Below are positions 22,438 to 34,254 of a DNA stretch of 64,000 nucleotides, one piece after another; within the stretch, counting starts at the first letter, position 1, and each line of letters begins with the position of its first letter. This DNA comes from Patella vulgata (taxonomy: Eukaryota; Mollusca; Gastropoda; Patellidae), in assembly GCF_932274485.2 (NCBI RefSeq), contig NC_065881.2, positions 86,876,724-86,940,723 of the forward strand, in the 5' to 3' direction. Below the pieces are notes generated by a model that saw only the letters and a list, made by a program, of their open reading frames with translations, did no database searches and was not told the origin of the DNA. Made by a program: the position numbers and the translations under genes.

Positions 22438-25063
22438 TTATACCAAAAATCAAATCGCGTTTTTAGATTGTTCCTCTGGAGGTCAGAATTTTTATTTGAT
22501 TTTAACAAACGTCCAAATGTATCACCGTTACACCCTAATGACTGTTAGTGTGTTAGTATCAATTCAAAAGCGATATCAACTATTCCAGCATTTAATAGTG
22601 TCAATGACTCCTTTTTGAGGAACCACAGAGAGTAGGTGAAGGGAAAAGCTACCATACTCGACTTCATACGACCTGTTTAGGAGAAGTAAATAATAATAAT
22701 AAAAAAATCACGTAAAAATCTTTGATCCAAATGTCCTGTCGATGAATGCTATCAAATCATTGGCGAGGTGAAGTTGGCCCTGTATCCGACCATTCCCTCG
22801 CTACCTCCGACCGTAATGGTAAGTGAACGTGAGGTGGTCGACTAGCAATGTTTGACAAGCGAGTAGGGTGTTGACTGGTTTGTGAGATTGCGCATGATAA
22901 TGTAAACCCCCCTTTCGAGCTCTTTTCTTCATCTTATATTTATTAGTGTACTAATACAGTCGGGGTATCTGACCAGTGTTGTAATATATTGACACTGTGA
23001 ATATTGACTTTCCAGAATCAGCAATCTGATGATTAAGATACAGATCTATATTTCGTTTCGTTTTTGTTTTTGTTATACTTTTGATGGCCTACACTGCATG
23101 AAGATTTGACCGGTTGTAGTGAAAGGTCGCGTCAGAGGTTGTATGAACGGCTTTCGACCCTATGACATCAGACTTTGATTAATCAATCAGCTTTTACCCA
23201 CATTTCCGTTCATCGCCCGCCAAGAAGTCGCTGTAACAGATGATTGCATTAGCTAACCCCTCACGCCATCCAGAACTCAGGTTATATAACAACTTTTCCA
23301 GATCCTGATATAGTACAGACAAATAAAACGAAATTTTAAACTATAAAAACGAAACGAAATAGAATCTGTGTTTTAATCAGAATCAGTCAACTCTATAAAT
23401 CCCTGATTCATTGATAATTCAAGCATGGTTAAATGGACAATAAAACCCGATAAATACGAAACAGGAACGTGTTTATCGATATTGTAGCTCAAATATTTAG
23501 GGATTTCGTTCAAAACTATTTAAGAAATATTTTTACACCCATTTTAAAAAGTCGGTATTTGACCATGCGTTCGCGTTCGAGTCGCTGGTAAATGAATTTC
23601 GAACGAAAATGTTATACAGATATCGCTAAAGAAATATATTTTTAACGATTGAAGAATTTTAAAAGAATGGGAGATTATTCTTGTTGTGGTGTTTCGGCTA
23701 GAAATATCATCCACGATCGAAAAAGTTCCGGCCTGCTAACCGAGGTTAAAGAGGAATAACTCTTGGCAACAACGATGACTTTACTTTGAAGGTTTCAGTA
23801 TAACTTTGGTGAGTTCTTTGCCTATATTATTTTATTTTCAGACCCTTATCACAATTTTGTAGCTAATTCTTGTTCAGACAATTGCAGTTTTCTGCTTACA
23901 CACTCAAACACATTATAAAACTACGTGATGTCTATGATTCGAGCGGTTGCTATGTTAGTTACGTTAGTAACGGATTCTTAGCGGTCTATTTTTCACCTTG
24001 ATTCTTCTTTGTTCGCCAAAAGGAATCCTTTCTTGCCACATATTCGACACAAATTTATAAAAATACAACACTATTTTCATGTAGATTTAAGCGATCCAAA
24101 AACACAAATAAGATGATCGTTTGAATCGATCCGCCATTATGAAACTCACGCCTGTGCAGACCGGAGTTTATGGGTTCATAGCTGTGCTCAGCCAATATTC
24201 CAAATTTAGGCATGGAATGTTATAGAATTACCGTCCACAAAAATACTTGATGAACTTCAATTAACGGACAAAACTGTCAGTATGGATACCACTATAGTTT
24301 ATGTATTCAAGATACATAAACTATTACATATAATTGAAGTACAGCAAGAATTGTCGTTCATGATAACATTCCATTCCTAAATTTGGAATACTGACCGAGC
24401 GGTGAAAAATAGACGGAAAGGATTCCTAAATAGCCTTAGAGCCGAGATGTTTTAAAAGCCTAATTTTCATATTAGTTCTGTATAGAATCAGCGAGTAACA
24501 GATAGCGGACAGTGTCCGATAAGGATCCGTTACTATTGCTGCGCTAGTCAGGATTTGATCAAAGCGTGATTTAAAAATTCAACTTGATTATGTAAACGTT
24601 GGTGCGTGAAGCTAGCGTACTGAAAAGGAAAACAAGATTGTCCATACTGCCGCTGCTTAATTACGAATAACAATTTAGGAAATCTAAAAATGGTTTTATT
24701 TAATTTATGACTGATTTTCTACTGTTTTATGTATTTCAGGAATGTGTTTTTATAACAGTTGACGTTTGAAAATGGTGTAATAGTCATGTGTGCAGAACTG
24801 TTTGAAGATATTTGTCAATAAAGATTTGAATTGAATTAGATCATTGAGCACAAAAATGAAAAAAATTACACTGTTATATTTATTCGCAGTAATTCGCCTT
24901 GATAATTTAGAGGGGGTTTATTATACATAGAAAATTTCTCATTTGTACTACAATTAACAAATTATCACAGTGGTAAAAAGTAATGCACACAGGGGTGGTG
25001 TGGAAATGATATAATTAGTGTTCAGGTCTAAAGATAAATAACGACATTTCATATTGATTCCAG

Positions 25064-25126
25064 GAGCCACTGACAGTAGCCATGACACGAAAACCACCCG
25101 TGGCAAAAGAAGGAGGGCACGAAAAG
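25064..25126 (+). CDS. 21-codon basic exon, copy 2
   Basis: This duplicate of the 15890 exon has intact phase-1 splice sites. Two adjacent base changes turn AAA into GCA, so KRRRKRK becomes KRRRARK. It lies downstream of the first terminal exon, so it can be used only in transcripts that skip 20563-20711. Confidence 0.5.
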
Positions 25127-26794
25127 GTATTAAACAAGTTTTTTTTTTATTGTTTTATTATTTTTTATAGTGCCTGCAGATGTTGTAAAGGACAGACCCT
25201 TCATGACTATATACATTATTGAACATGGACTTGTATTCACTGGAAATTGTCATACACATAAAAAAAACATATAGATACAGAATAAGATACATTGTCATAC
25301 AGGTGCTAGACCATATGGTCTACTACAGAGCTATAAAGAAACTGTTGTTATGGGGGATCCATTTTTCAGAATGTATTTTTGATTACTTACTGTCTATTTA
25401 CCATAGATATTGAGGCCTAAGTATATTCTTAATTATTTTATGTCAATTTCTTTTCCGTCGTTTAATTGTAGTCTTTTGTACGTTGACATCCCTCAATGTT
25501 CATAAAACCGCCTAACCATTTGACAAAGAAATAACAGCCGCTCCCTCAGTCAAGCTCGCACACAATAAGCTGACAGACAACAGTCGGGTTGCCAGTTAGT
25601 GATACCATGACATGAGTATTTTTCTAGTAAGATTGGGTGTCTATACTTTCCATATATACCAAATTTAACAACCCGACAAATACTTTCGGGACAATGTATC
25701 TTTAAAGTACATGTTTTGTGTCAGCTAACATTACATATGTGATACAACTGGTTAAACACATTTCAAATATAATATTTGGAATGTGTTGAACCAGTTCTGT
25801 CACATATGTAATGTTAGCTGACACAAACATTATAATCTTAACAGACACAGCTACACACCTTTGGGAAATGAAATGTCGTGTACATTATCTCGCCTTGTCA
25901 CATTTCGTATCCAATACACAAATCAAAGTTAATTACACTAAATATGTGTTCTCCGCAGGAACAACAATTGATCACATGATAAAATCACATCACACGTCTT
26001 GTGTTACAAGAAAAAACAAAGTTCTTTTTACACAATAGAAACCAAAATGTGTGTGATCAATAGCGGAAAGCATGGAAGTAAATCAAGATAGGATTTTATT
26101 TCAAAAACATAGCTATGACGCCATATTGAAATCTTTCAATACGTTATAATGAGGAATACAATTTGTCAATACATTACTACTGTCTGTTATCCGAGCACCA
26201 AGAAGCTTTACAAAACACCATAAATTATATTTATTATAATTTTAGTGGTAACAAAATATAACATTAATCCCAAGATCAACAATTAAACGAACCCGGACCT
26301 CACATAAAACTATACACATAACTAATTATTAATACAATATATAAAATTTTGTATCAGAGAGATATACAAATGTGACAATGTTGGAGCGGGGGCAAAGTGA
26401 AGTTGGCAGAATTTTCGGAATTTGGGAATTGAACCATATATTAGTCCCAAAATGACCTAGTTTGTGTCGCGTAGACGTTCGTTTAATCACCCTCTCTCTA
26501 TCTCTCTCTCCCTCTCACACACACACACACCCACACTCATATTTCTCATGTACAAAGCTTATAAACTCTATTAAATTGATAGGCTACCAAAATAAGTACC
26601 ATGGAAACCATTTTATAATTTCTGACTTCACATAGCGAGCAGCCTTTAGTTGAGAAGTCGAGGCGCAAGAAGGCAAGGAACATGAAGTTAAGAATGCAAA
26701 TAGGTCACAACAGGTTTCCATAGTTTACAATAAGAGATAAATAAACAATGGACATTGTTCAAGAAAGATGCAAGTGCCTACGCTGTTGGCATTT

Positions 26795-27062
26795 GGGGGG
26801 TTGGATGACCGAATGGTTAGCACGTGCGCGCTGTATCATAAAGCCTGTCATTGAGTCAACTGGCGTGGTATCGAACCCCCGGTTGTACGTGACAAGGAGT
26901 AGGGTCGCCTGTACAACCTCATGGGGTTTCTCCGGGTTTCCTCCCACTGCTAAAGACCCCTACGCGAAAGCGAGTTATTGAAATAAAAAATTAAAACCAT
27001 ATGTTAGTCCCGAAATGACCTAGTTTGTGTCGAGTGGGCGTTAAACCCCATTTCTCTCTCTC
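26795..27062 (+). mobile_element. SINE copy 2, duplicated in unit 3
   Basis: Third copy of the 12269 SINE, carried by the tandem duplication. The body is the same, with a few base changes, for example GGGGTTTC for GGGTTTTC in the central block. Confidence 0.85.
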
Positions 27063-27334
27063 TGTTGACATTTCTAAATAATATTCAACAATTAGTACGA
27101 CAAAAAGCTTATTTATGACGACAAATTATTCTGGCTTGAATAGACGTATTACTGCTTTAATATATTGTGAGTACTAAAGGAGACTGTTCATATATCGAAA
27201 GTACTTTGAGAGACCAATTATATGGATGATACGTAGATGAATTATTAATATATCTATAGACGGGTAACCCTATACGAGTTCTCGCTTTAAAAGTATGCAT
27301 TAAAACATGTTTTTTTGGAAATTGCATTTTTAAG

Positions 27335-27460
27335 CTGAGGAAAAATCTAACAAAAGAATGATCGACCTTGAAAATGAAAACCAAACCTTGAAAGAACAGA
27401 TTTGCGTGTTACAAGAACAACTACTTGGTCAACAGAGAAAATCCGACGAAAAAGTGTCCG
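27335..27460 (+). CDS. 42-codon coiled-coil exon, copy 5
   Basis: Fifth copy of the exon. The last codons read EKVS where the others read EKVP. Splice sites are intact and in phase 1. Only one 702-type unit is present here. Confidence 0.5.
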
Positions 27461-28311
27461 GTATGTTCCTAGTAATATCAAATGTAAAACCATGAGATAT
27501 CAAAGCACATTTCGTGGGCTAAGAAATAAATGGGCCTCTCTCCACTTCTGGTCAAAATTCATATTCCACTCTACATATACTTTCAATGTTAAGAGCTTCT
27601 ATTCCCTCATAAATGCATATAATTTCGTAGAAATTATCTATGCATTTCACTTCGAGGGGTTCTATGCCCAGTTGGATGAACCCTGGGGCTGGATCTATGG
27701 TTACATTATCATCACCGTATCACCAAACACTATTGCACGCATTAGACAGTCATACTCCTGGCAGAGTTTCGTTTGATTAGAGCTAATCCCACTACTCACT
27801 GTTGTAAAGAAGGTAAATTCTTGTTCTAAATTATGACTGGTCAATAGTCCGATTAACAACTAATAGCTAAATGTGTAACATTACCAAACACAGCTCCAAA
27901 TTGGACCAAATATGTTTACATAACGTTACGTCATGACTTACGATTTTATTATTCCCAATTAACCAGTGCATAGCAGAATATTGCAGAAGAACTAATTGTG
28001 TGACAAACGAGCCTATCAGTACGCATATAATGTAAACAATACCGTTTTGAGTCAAACAACACTTTCACCGATTTTAATACCTTAAATCACTGTCCAAAGC
28101 TTTAGGAAAGATCCCTGATTAAAAGAAGTGCTGTCATGTTGCTGTGCTTGAGGATAGATGTGATTGAACGGGGAGAATAGACACACTCCCTCAAAAGCGC
28201 ACGTTTCAGAAACTAATCCAGCAATGGCCAGAGAGGGATTTCTTGAGCCATTGCTTCAGGAATATGTAGATAGTTAGATTTCCAATGACCCTTTTTTTCC
28301 CATTATATCAG

Positions 28312-28460
28312 TATTGGTCCCATGACAGACGATTCTGAGCACACTGGTAATTCATCTGAAGACGGCAATTTGTTATATGATGACTTTACTAAAAAGAATT
28401 GGCTGTTGCGAGACCACAAAAAGCAGGCTCGTGTCGGTGCATTACCTAGTGTTGTTTAAT
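28312..28460 (+). pseudogene. Terminal exon, copy 2, cut short
   Basis: The splice acceptor is the same as at 20563, but one base is lost within CCATCGACAG (CCATGACAG here). The phase-1 reading therefore ends at TGA (28323-28325) after only four residues. It might still work as a very short alternative end exon, but the 49-residue tail is lost. Confidence 0.7.
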
Positions 28461-28678
28461 TCTCTATTTACATCATTGTATTCATATAGTTTTTAAGTGG
28501 AAGCTTGTTATTCTTGGAACGTCGTTAATGCCTTAGCTATATTTTGGATGGTTATGTCGTGATTTTTTTCAATGCGTGCGGTGGCTATTTCTTTACACAC
28601 GGTGTTTTTGGTCACTGTGCATATTTCATTACGTGATGTGATTTTGTCATGACATGATGTGTATATATGCCTTGTCGG

Positions 28679-28910
28679 TCCATGAAGAGGGAAATTTTAG
28701 ATATTGAACTCGCATGCAATCACATGGATTTTTTGAAATGACATTCTTAAATTAATTTTATGGGCGTAACATCTTGTTTAAAAGGAGTTACCTCCCTTAG
28801 ACGTTGTTTATGACAATGTAATAGATCGAATTATCTAGCCAGTTTTTCTCAAATGTTGACAACCCATCCAGACTAATATTCGTAGAATATTTTTCTGGAT
28901 GATAGAGACT
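28679..28910. repeat. Dispersed repeat with ATCCAGA hairpin end
   Basis: It carries GTTACCTCCCTTAGACG and ends in a palindrome, ATCCAGACTAATATTCG followed by its complement, at 28865-28903. The family recurs at 5840-6060 and 54290-54560 (opposite orientation) and 31842-32100. This copy abuts the end of the segmental duplication. Confidence 0.7.
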
Positions 28911-28999
28911 AGAAAAGTATTGGTTTGGTTCGCGTAATAATGTAGCAGTGGGAGTGAGAGTGAAATAAAAGGTAGTAAAACGTTTCTTTTTTAATTCTT

Positions 29000-30200
29000 A
29001 TACGCCCACATTGAAATGTGGTCGTATATTGTCCGCCCGTCCGTCGGTTCGGTGTCCACATTTGCTTGTGGATGCTCTAAAGTGTATATCCGACTGACTT
29101 TATACAGGGTGTTTAAGGTCATGGGAAGAAGAAACCTATTGATTTCAATAACTTCCGATATATACTGTCAGAGTCATGGCCCTCTAGCGGCTAGAGTTAA
29201 TGTCCGATTGCCTTAAAATTTTTACACAGTGTTTAGGGTCATCAGGCGAAAATCCCATTGATTTTCGGCGATTTCCGATAATTACTGTCAGAGTTATGGC
29301 CCTGGATCACTTTGAGATATCTTCTGGACACTCTAGAAATAAAGTTAATATTCGATTGACATTAAATTTATGCACGGTGTTTAAGGTCATGAGACGAAGA
29401 AACATATTGATTTTCCACGATTTCCGATAATTAATAAACTGTATTTAAGGCCATGAGACGAAGAAGTCCAGTGATTGTCAATTATTTCCGATAATTACTG
29501 CCACAGTTGTTTGTATTAATGCAAGAATTATGGGATTTATTGTGTGAAGGGGCACAACTCTAGAGGCTAAAGTTAGTATCCAATTGGCTTTACAGTTATA
29601 CACGGTGTTTAAGGTCATCAGACGAAGAATCCTATTGATTTTCAACGATTTACGATAATTACAGCCAGAGTCATGGCACTTGATCACTTTGAAACATCTT
29701 ATAGATCCTCTAGAGACCAGGGGGTTGGATGGCCGAATGGTTAGCACGCACGCCCTGTATCATACGGTCTGTCATTGAGTCAACTGGCGGAGTTGTACGT
29801 GACAAGGAGTAGGGTCGCCTGTCCAACCTCGATGGTTTTCTCTGGGTCCTCCGGTTTCCTCCCACTGCTAAAGACTCCTACGCGCAAGCGACTGATTGAA
29901 ATATAATTGAACCATGTGCTAGTCCCGAAATGACCTAGTCTGTGTCAAGTGTACGTTAAACCCCATTTCTCTCTCTCTCTCTCCTCTAGAGACCAAAGTT
30001 ATCCGATTGATTTTAAATTTATACACTGTGTTGACGGTCATGAGTCGAAGACACCAATATATTATCAATAATTACTGCCAGAATTATGGCTCTTGATTAC
30101 TTCGAAAAATCTTGCGGTTGCTGTTCAGGTCAAAGTAGTCATTCGATTGACTTTAGATTGATACACAGAGTTTAAGGTCTTGAGACGAAAAAGTACATTG
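29000..30200 (+). repeat. GCCCACAT repeat with degenerate tandem subunits, split by a SINE
   Basis: It begins TTATACGCCCACATTGAAAT and then repeats a unit of roughly 120-160 bp containing GTGTTTAAGGTCATGAGACG and CGATTTCCGATAATTACTG about six times. A SINE interrupts it at 29720-29981. It has no coding capacity. It is related to the blocks at 34250-35260 and 38939-39480. Confidence 0.7.
29720..29981 (+). mobile_element. tRNA-headed SINE with perfect 14-bp TSD
   Basis: This has the same SINE family head (GGATGGCCGAATGGTTAGCA), central block (CTCCGGTTTCCTCCCACTGC) and CT-rich tail. It is flanked by TCCTCTAGAGACCA at 29706-29719 and 29982-29995. Its central block is longer than that of copy 2 (TCTGGGTCCTCCGG). 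This is an independent insertion into the tandem repeat. Confidence 0.9.
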
Positions 30201-30780
30201 ATGTTCAGTGATTTTTGATAACTTAACCATACATTATGCAAGAGCCAAATCTGTCTATTGCATGTCTTTCTTTAGGCCTGAAATGTTATCTAAATTATTA
30301 ATGATACATTAATTAACCCATCCATACCATAAGCAATTCTTGATGGCATCGCTAGCCTGGGATCTTTGCTGGATTATGAGCCGATTTAAAGTAAAATCTT
30401 ATTAAACCAGTGTTGAAATCAGTTTGTGTCGGCATACCTTTTACCTTTTCATCGTTTACCGTGAAACAAAGTAGTGGAGCTTAACGTTTGTACTAATAAT
30501 TTTGGATAAATATATATTATGGATGTAGACTTTTATGAGTCTAAGATCCTCAATAATTCAGAGGATAGGAGTACTTATTTTGAAATAGATTTGTAAGGTT
30601 ATACACTGTCAAGAAGGACCACAAAGGTCTGAATGACAACACAAGTAAGTAACTGTGATAAACTTCATACTTATGTATGCTTTAGCAGATTTTATTCATA
30701 ACATACGAAAACGTCCGGGCATGGTATACACGACAGGATGTGCAAGACTACAGGAAGTACAAGCTGACTTGTTTAAAACT
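30200..30780. other. Unassigned sequence
   Basis: AT-rich stretch with no repeat family or exon I can support. A weak exon-like segment (TTCAG|AGGATAGGAG, 30562-30593) does not keep phase 1 at its donor, and so is not called. Confidence 0.3.
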
Positions 30781-31048
30781 AGTGTCGGTCAACCAGAACC
30801 TCCTAGTCTTCAACGTGCGGAGGGTCTGGGATCGTTGTCAATATTTGACGAAAAGTCTATTGCCCATGTGTAACCGGGAGTTTGGTTTTTAATGTAGTTG
30901 ATTATCCAGTATCTTCTGGCCAAGTCAAATAAGAGTTGTGCCCCTTCACACAATAAATCCCACAATTCTTGCATTAATACAAACAAACATGAATCGTGAC
31001 GACGAATTAGGGTTAATTTAAAAATAAAACATAGATATGGCCCATGAA
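30780..31048 (-). repeat. Inverted relative of the 5840-6680 repeat, first part
   Basis: Minus-strand similarity to 6040-6376 and 6655-6680: GGTCTGGGATCGTTGTCAAT, the block around GTAGTTGATTATCCAGTATC and the Ala-Arg-Ile-like GCAAGAATT segment. It continues after the 31049-31834 insertion. Confidence 0.7.
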
Positions 31049-31834
31049 TAGGGTGACCCATGTACTCACAGAAATACAGTCCACCGCTGATAGTTCGAGA
31101 CTACCACTGAAGCGTGCACATTCGCCGTGCCGAGACCAACTTTCTGACAGTATGATACTATAAATAGCCATGGCACGTGCAATTCTCTACAAATCTATCA
31201 ACTATTACAGCCGTAAAAAATTTATTGTTGACGATTTTGAATAGCAGTTAAATTAAGCTTCTTGGTTATTACAGCAGATTTAGAAATTACGTTCGTTTCA
31301 TTTTTTAAATCGCTTTATCATTAACTGTACCGTTAAGAGCGGCATCTTTTGGTTTAGTACAAATAATATCTCTGAATCACTCGGGTTAGGCACGAACATG
31401 ATACTAGCAGTAGTTTCATTTTACTTTAACAAGCTTCTTAAAACGATTGTTGAGCTACCTAACGTGCTTATTTCTAAATTCAATTTCTTGTTCTAGCTTT
31501 CTCTTACGTTTCGTAAAAAAGTAGTCTTGATTATCCCGACCTGTCAATCAGACGTAGAATGGTCGATAGACTGGTTAAGCGAGACTAATGTCAAAACAAG
31601 GGCACGTAACCTATCTTTTACTCAAAAGTGTCTGGATGTTATGGACGACTCTTGGAACCAGTTTTCAGTCTATTATTTATACATGATTAATGGTCATAGC
31701 GTATTAAGTACAACATGATCGTTTATTTAGTGACTATAATTGTGTGAAACTGATTTGAGGCTTGGCATATATATAAATATGGTGGCGTAATTGTCGAGAT
31801 ATATGGAGAAATTTATTTATGGTGGGTCACCCTA
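31049..31834. mobile_element. hAT-like non-autonomous element
   Basis: The 12-bp inverted termini are perfect: TAGGGTGACCCA at 31049-31060 and its complement at 31823-31834. CCATGAA is duplicated at 31042-31048 and 31835-31841. It splits a repeat whose uninterrupted relatives at 6050 and 28680 read across CCATGA. A 7-8 bp duplication and TAGGG-type ends suggest hAT. No transposase is recognised; a 63-codon frame at 31527 is unassigned. Confidence 0.75.
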
Positions 31835-31841
31835 CCATGAA

Positions 31842-32105
31842 GGGAGACATTTTACAATAAAAAAATAAGAGTGTTGGATATTGAACTGGCAAGCAATCAA
31901 ATGGATTTTTTGAAATGACATTCTTGAATTAATTTCATGGGCGTCAACCTCTTGTTTTAGGACTAGTTACCTCCCTTATACTTTGTTTATGATAATGTAA
32001 AAGACCGGATAATCTAGCCAATGACCTATCATTCTCAAATGTTGTCAACGCATCCAGACTAATATTCTACGAATATGTTTTGGGATGATAGAGACTAGTT
32101 TAAAA
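31842..32105. repeat. Dispersed ATCCAGA-hairpin repeat, second part
   Basis: Continues the repeat broken by the element at 31049-31834. It contains ATGGATTTTTTGAAATGACA and GTTACCTCCCTTATAC, and ends in the hairpin ATCCAGACTAATATTCTACG near 32048-32085. Very similar to 28679-28910. Confidence 0.7.
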
Positions 32106-32429
32106 CACGGATGGACATTGGAATAGGGATATCGTTACACCTTTCCTCCTAAAAACAAATGTGTCTTGTTTATAAAACAAAGAGTACTTTCAAAGACAGT
32201 ATTATTTACTTCATTTGATATGTCCTGAATATTTTTATAGCACACTCAAATATAATATAATATGAATGTCCTTCAAAAATAGTTCAAACACACTGTGAAC
32301 ACTTTTGACAGTGTAGATAATGGATTTTAACATGATACATACTAAAACATATCACAAATTTATTTGAGCATACATGTACTTTAAGAAAATAACACAAATA
32401 TAGTCACTATTTCAATTACTATTGTTTTT

Positions 32430-33530
32430 TCACTTTTAAAAATTTTTTCCTTCTTGACTTCCTCCGACATTGGCAAGTAGTCCAGCATGTTGACACTTTC
32501 AGCCTCTTACGATTATACCATCGTTCTGTATTGAAGCTCTAGACAAAGCATCGGCTAGGTACATCTCTGTTCCACTTTTATACTGGATGATAACATCATG
32601 GTTTTGAAGACGTAACAATAGTCTTTGAAGACGACGTGGTGTGAGACTTCTTGTAAATTGTGACTAGCGGTTTATGGTCAGTCCATAATACTACTTTCCG
32701 ACCATATACATTTTGGTGGTTCTTCTCCATTCCAAATACCAGAGCAAGTAACTCTTTCTCTATTTGAGAATACCTTTCCTCTACCTTGGTCAGTGTGCGA
32801 CTAGAGTGAGTGATTGGTTGGTCTCCCTGCAACAGTGCGAATCCCAGTCCCTTTGATGATTTATCACCTTAACCCGCAGTTGGAGATTCTTGATCAAAGT
32901 ATTTAAGGATAGGAGTAGAAGTGACTGCATCTTTCATGTTTTGAAATGAGTTATCTTGTTCCTCACCCTATGACCATGGCCATCCTTGTGAGCCAGTCGT
33001 CGGATCGGCTCACAGACTTTAGATAATCCATTAAGAAATCTTGATAGATATGTTACCATTCCCATGATACGTTGAACACCAGGCACATTATCAGGTTTCT
33101 TCATTTCAATAATAGCCTTAACCTTGGCTGGATCAGACTTAAGACCTTCATGGGTTGACAAAATAAATGTCCAAAAAATGGAATATGTTTACAATTCAAG
33201 AAACATTTCTCATTGTTCAACTTTATATTCTTCTCGTGACATCTCTGTAACAACCCTCTGTGTTTTCTGTAGTGGTTCTGACGATGTCATCAGCTAATCT
33301 GAATATACCAGGTAACCCTTGTAAGTTTTACTCTAACATCTGCTGAAAAATCTCGGGAGCTGGGGAAATTCCAAGCGGTATACGTAGGTATCTGTATCTT
33401 CCCCATGGGGTTTGAAAAGTAGTAAGATAACTTAACTCCTCGTCCAATTCTATTTGGAGAAAACCGAGAGATCAGCTTTATTGAATACCTTGATGTTAAC
33501 GTAAGTTCAATTCTACTATTACATCTGGTA
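32430..33530 (-). mobile_element. Ty3/gypsy retrotransposon fragment (fossil)
   Basis: Minus-strand pol remains of a Ty3/gypsy LTR element. Parts of the reverse transcriptase thumb (VPGVQRIMGMVTYLSRFL) and the RNase H domain (YSQIEKELLALVFGMEK, LWTDHKPLV) are visible. No LTRs, gag or integrase lie next to it. It is clearly broken with several breaks, and looks old. Confidence 0.85.
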
Positions 33531-33559
33531 ATTGGTAAACAGCGGTTCAGTGACAATAA

Positions 33560-34250
33560 ACTGCGATTCAACTAAATATACTGCGATTTAACTAAATATA
33601 CTGTGATTCAACTAAATATACTGTGATTCACTACAATAAAGAATAAACAACATATTCAACCGTTCCTTCTACTACTTTCGATTTGTTTACGAATGGGCTC
33701 TAAATGTAGTGGTCTCCCTTGAATAAATTCCTGTCTCCAAATTAAGTAGACTCAAATTACGTTATGGCAGGACCCCCCACTAGGTACTACAGACAATGGG
33801 CAATTACAACAACCAACTACGACCCATTTATTAAATTAATTTACAATGTTTACACTAAAAACTAAATGAAAAATACATATTAAGATCTACAAATGATTCT
33901 CTAAGTCTACTTATAACTAATGGTGCTATTTTCAATGGTGCTATTCTATTCATTAATTCTTATAAATTCTACAAAGTATTCAAGAGTACTTAAAATAAAT
34001 GCTAAAGAATTCTAAAAAAATGGCGTCACGCTGCTTAGCATGATGGGAACTTAGAGGGAACTTTTTTAATATATCCATGCAACCTTTAACTTTTGATAAC
34101 AAAACATAAACATAAAAATCATTTCAACACTTGACTTTAGACAGTTCAAGCAAAATATCGTCGATGACAGGTAAAGGGACATGACATCTCTTTAACGCTG
34201 CATCGAGAGGTTGTGGGTCGAAGTTTACCCGATGTTTTTTTTTTTACAAT
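33560..34250. other. AT-rich spacer with a short 20-bp tandem array
   Basis: About 33563-33640 has four copies of a 20-bp unit like CTGTGATTCAACTAAATATA. The rest has no recognisable gene. Confidence 0.5.
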
Positions 34251-34254
34251 AAGA

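Larger units (their letters stand above)
11903..28678 (+). repeat. Tandem segmental duplication of the gene's 3' part (2.7 units)
   Basis: Three related units follow each other: about 11903-17274, 17275-26426 and 26427-28678. The middle one is complete (about 9.15 kb). The first lacks about 3.8 kb between its A part (ending near 13090) and its B part; the third is cut at 28678. Offsets are constant (+9168 to +9174 for 13093-16500 versus 22261-25660). I count roughly 15-20 base differences over 4.1 kb, a 6-bp insertion and a 20-bp deletion, so identity is about 99.5%. Each unit carries gene exons. A very recent duplication is the simplest reading; an uncollapsed haplotype in the assembly is the alternative. 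Confidence 0.85.

Noticed and set aside
30562-30593. Possible small exon after TTCAG
   Set aside because: The donor leaves a different phase and no partner exon was found.
33290-33571. 93-codon frame beside the Ty3/gypsy fragment
   Set aside because: It lies out of the pol frame and is a shadow within the fossil.
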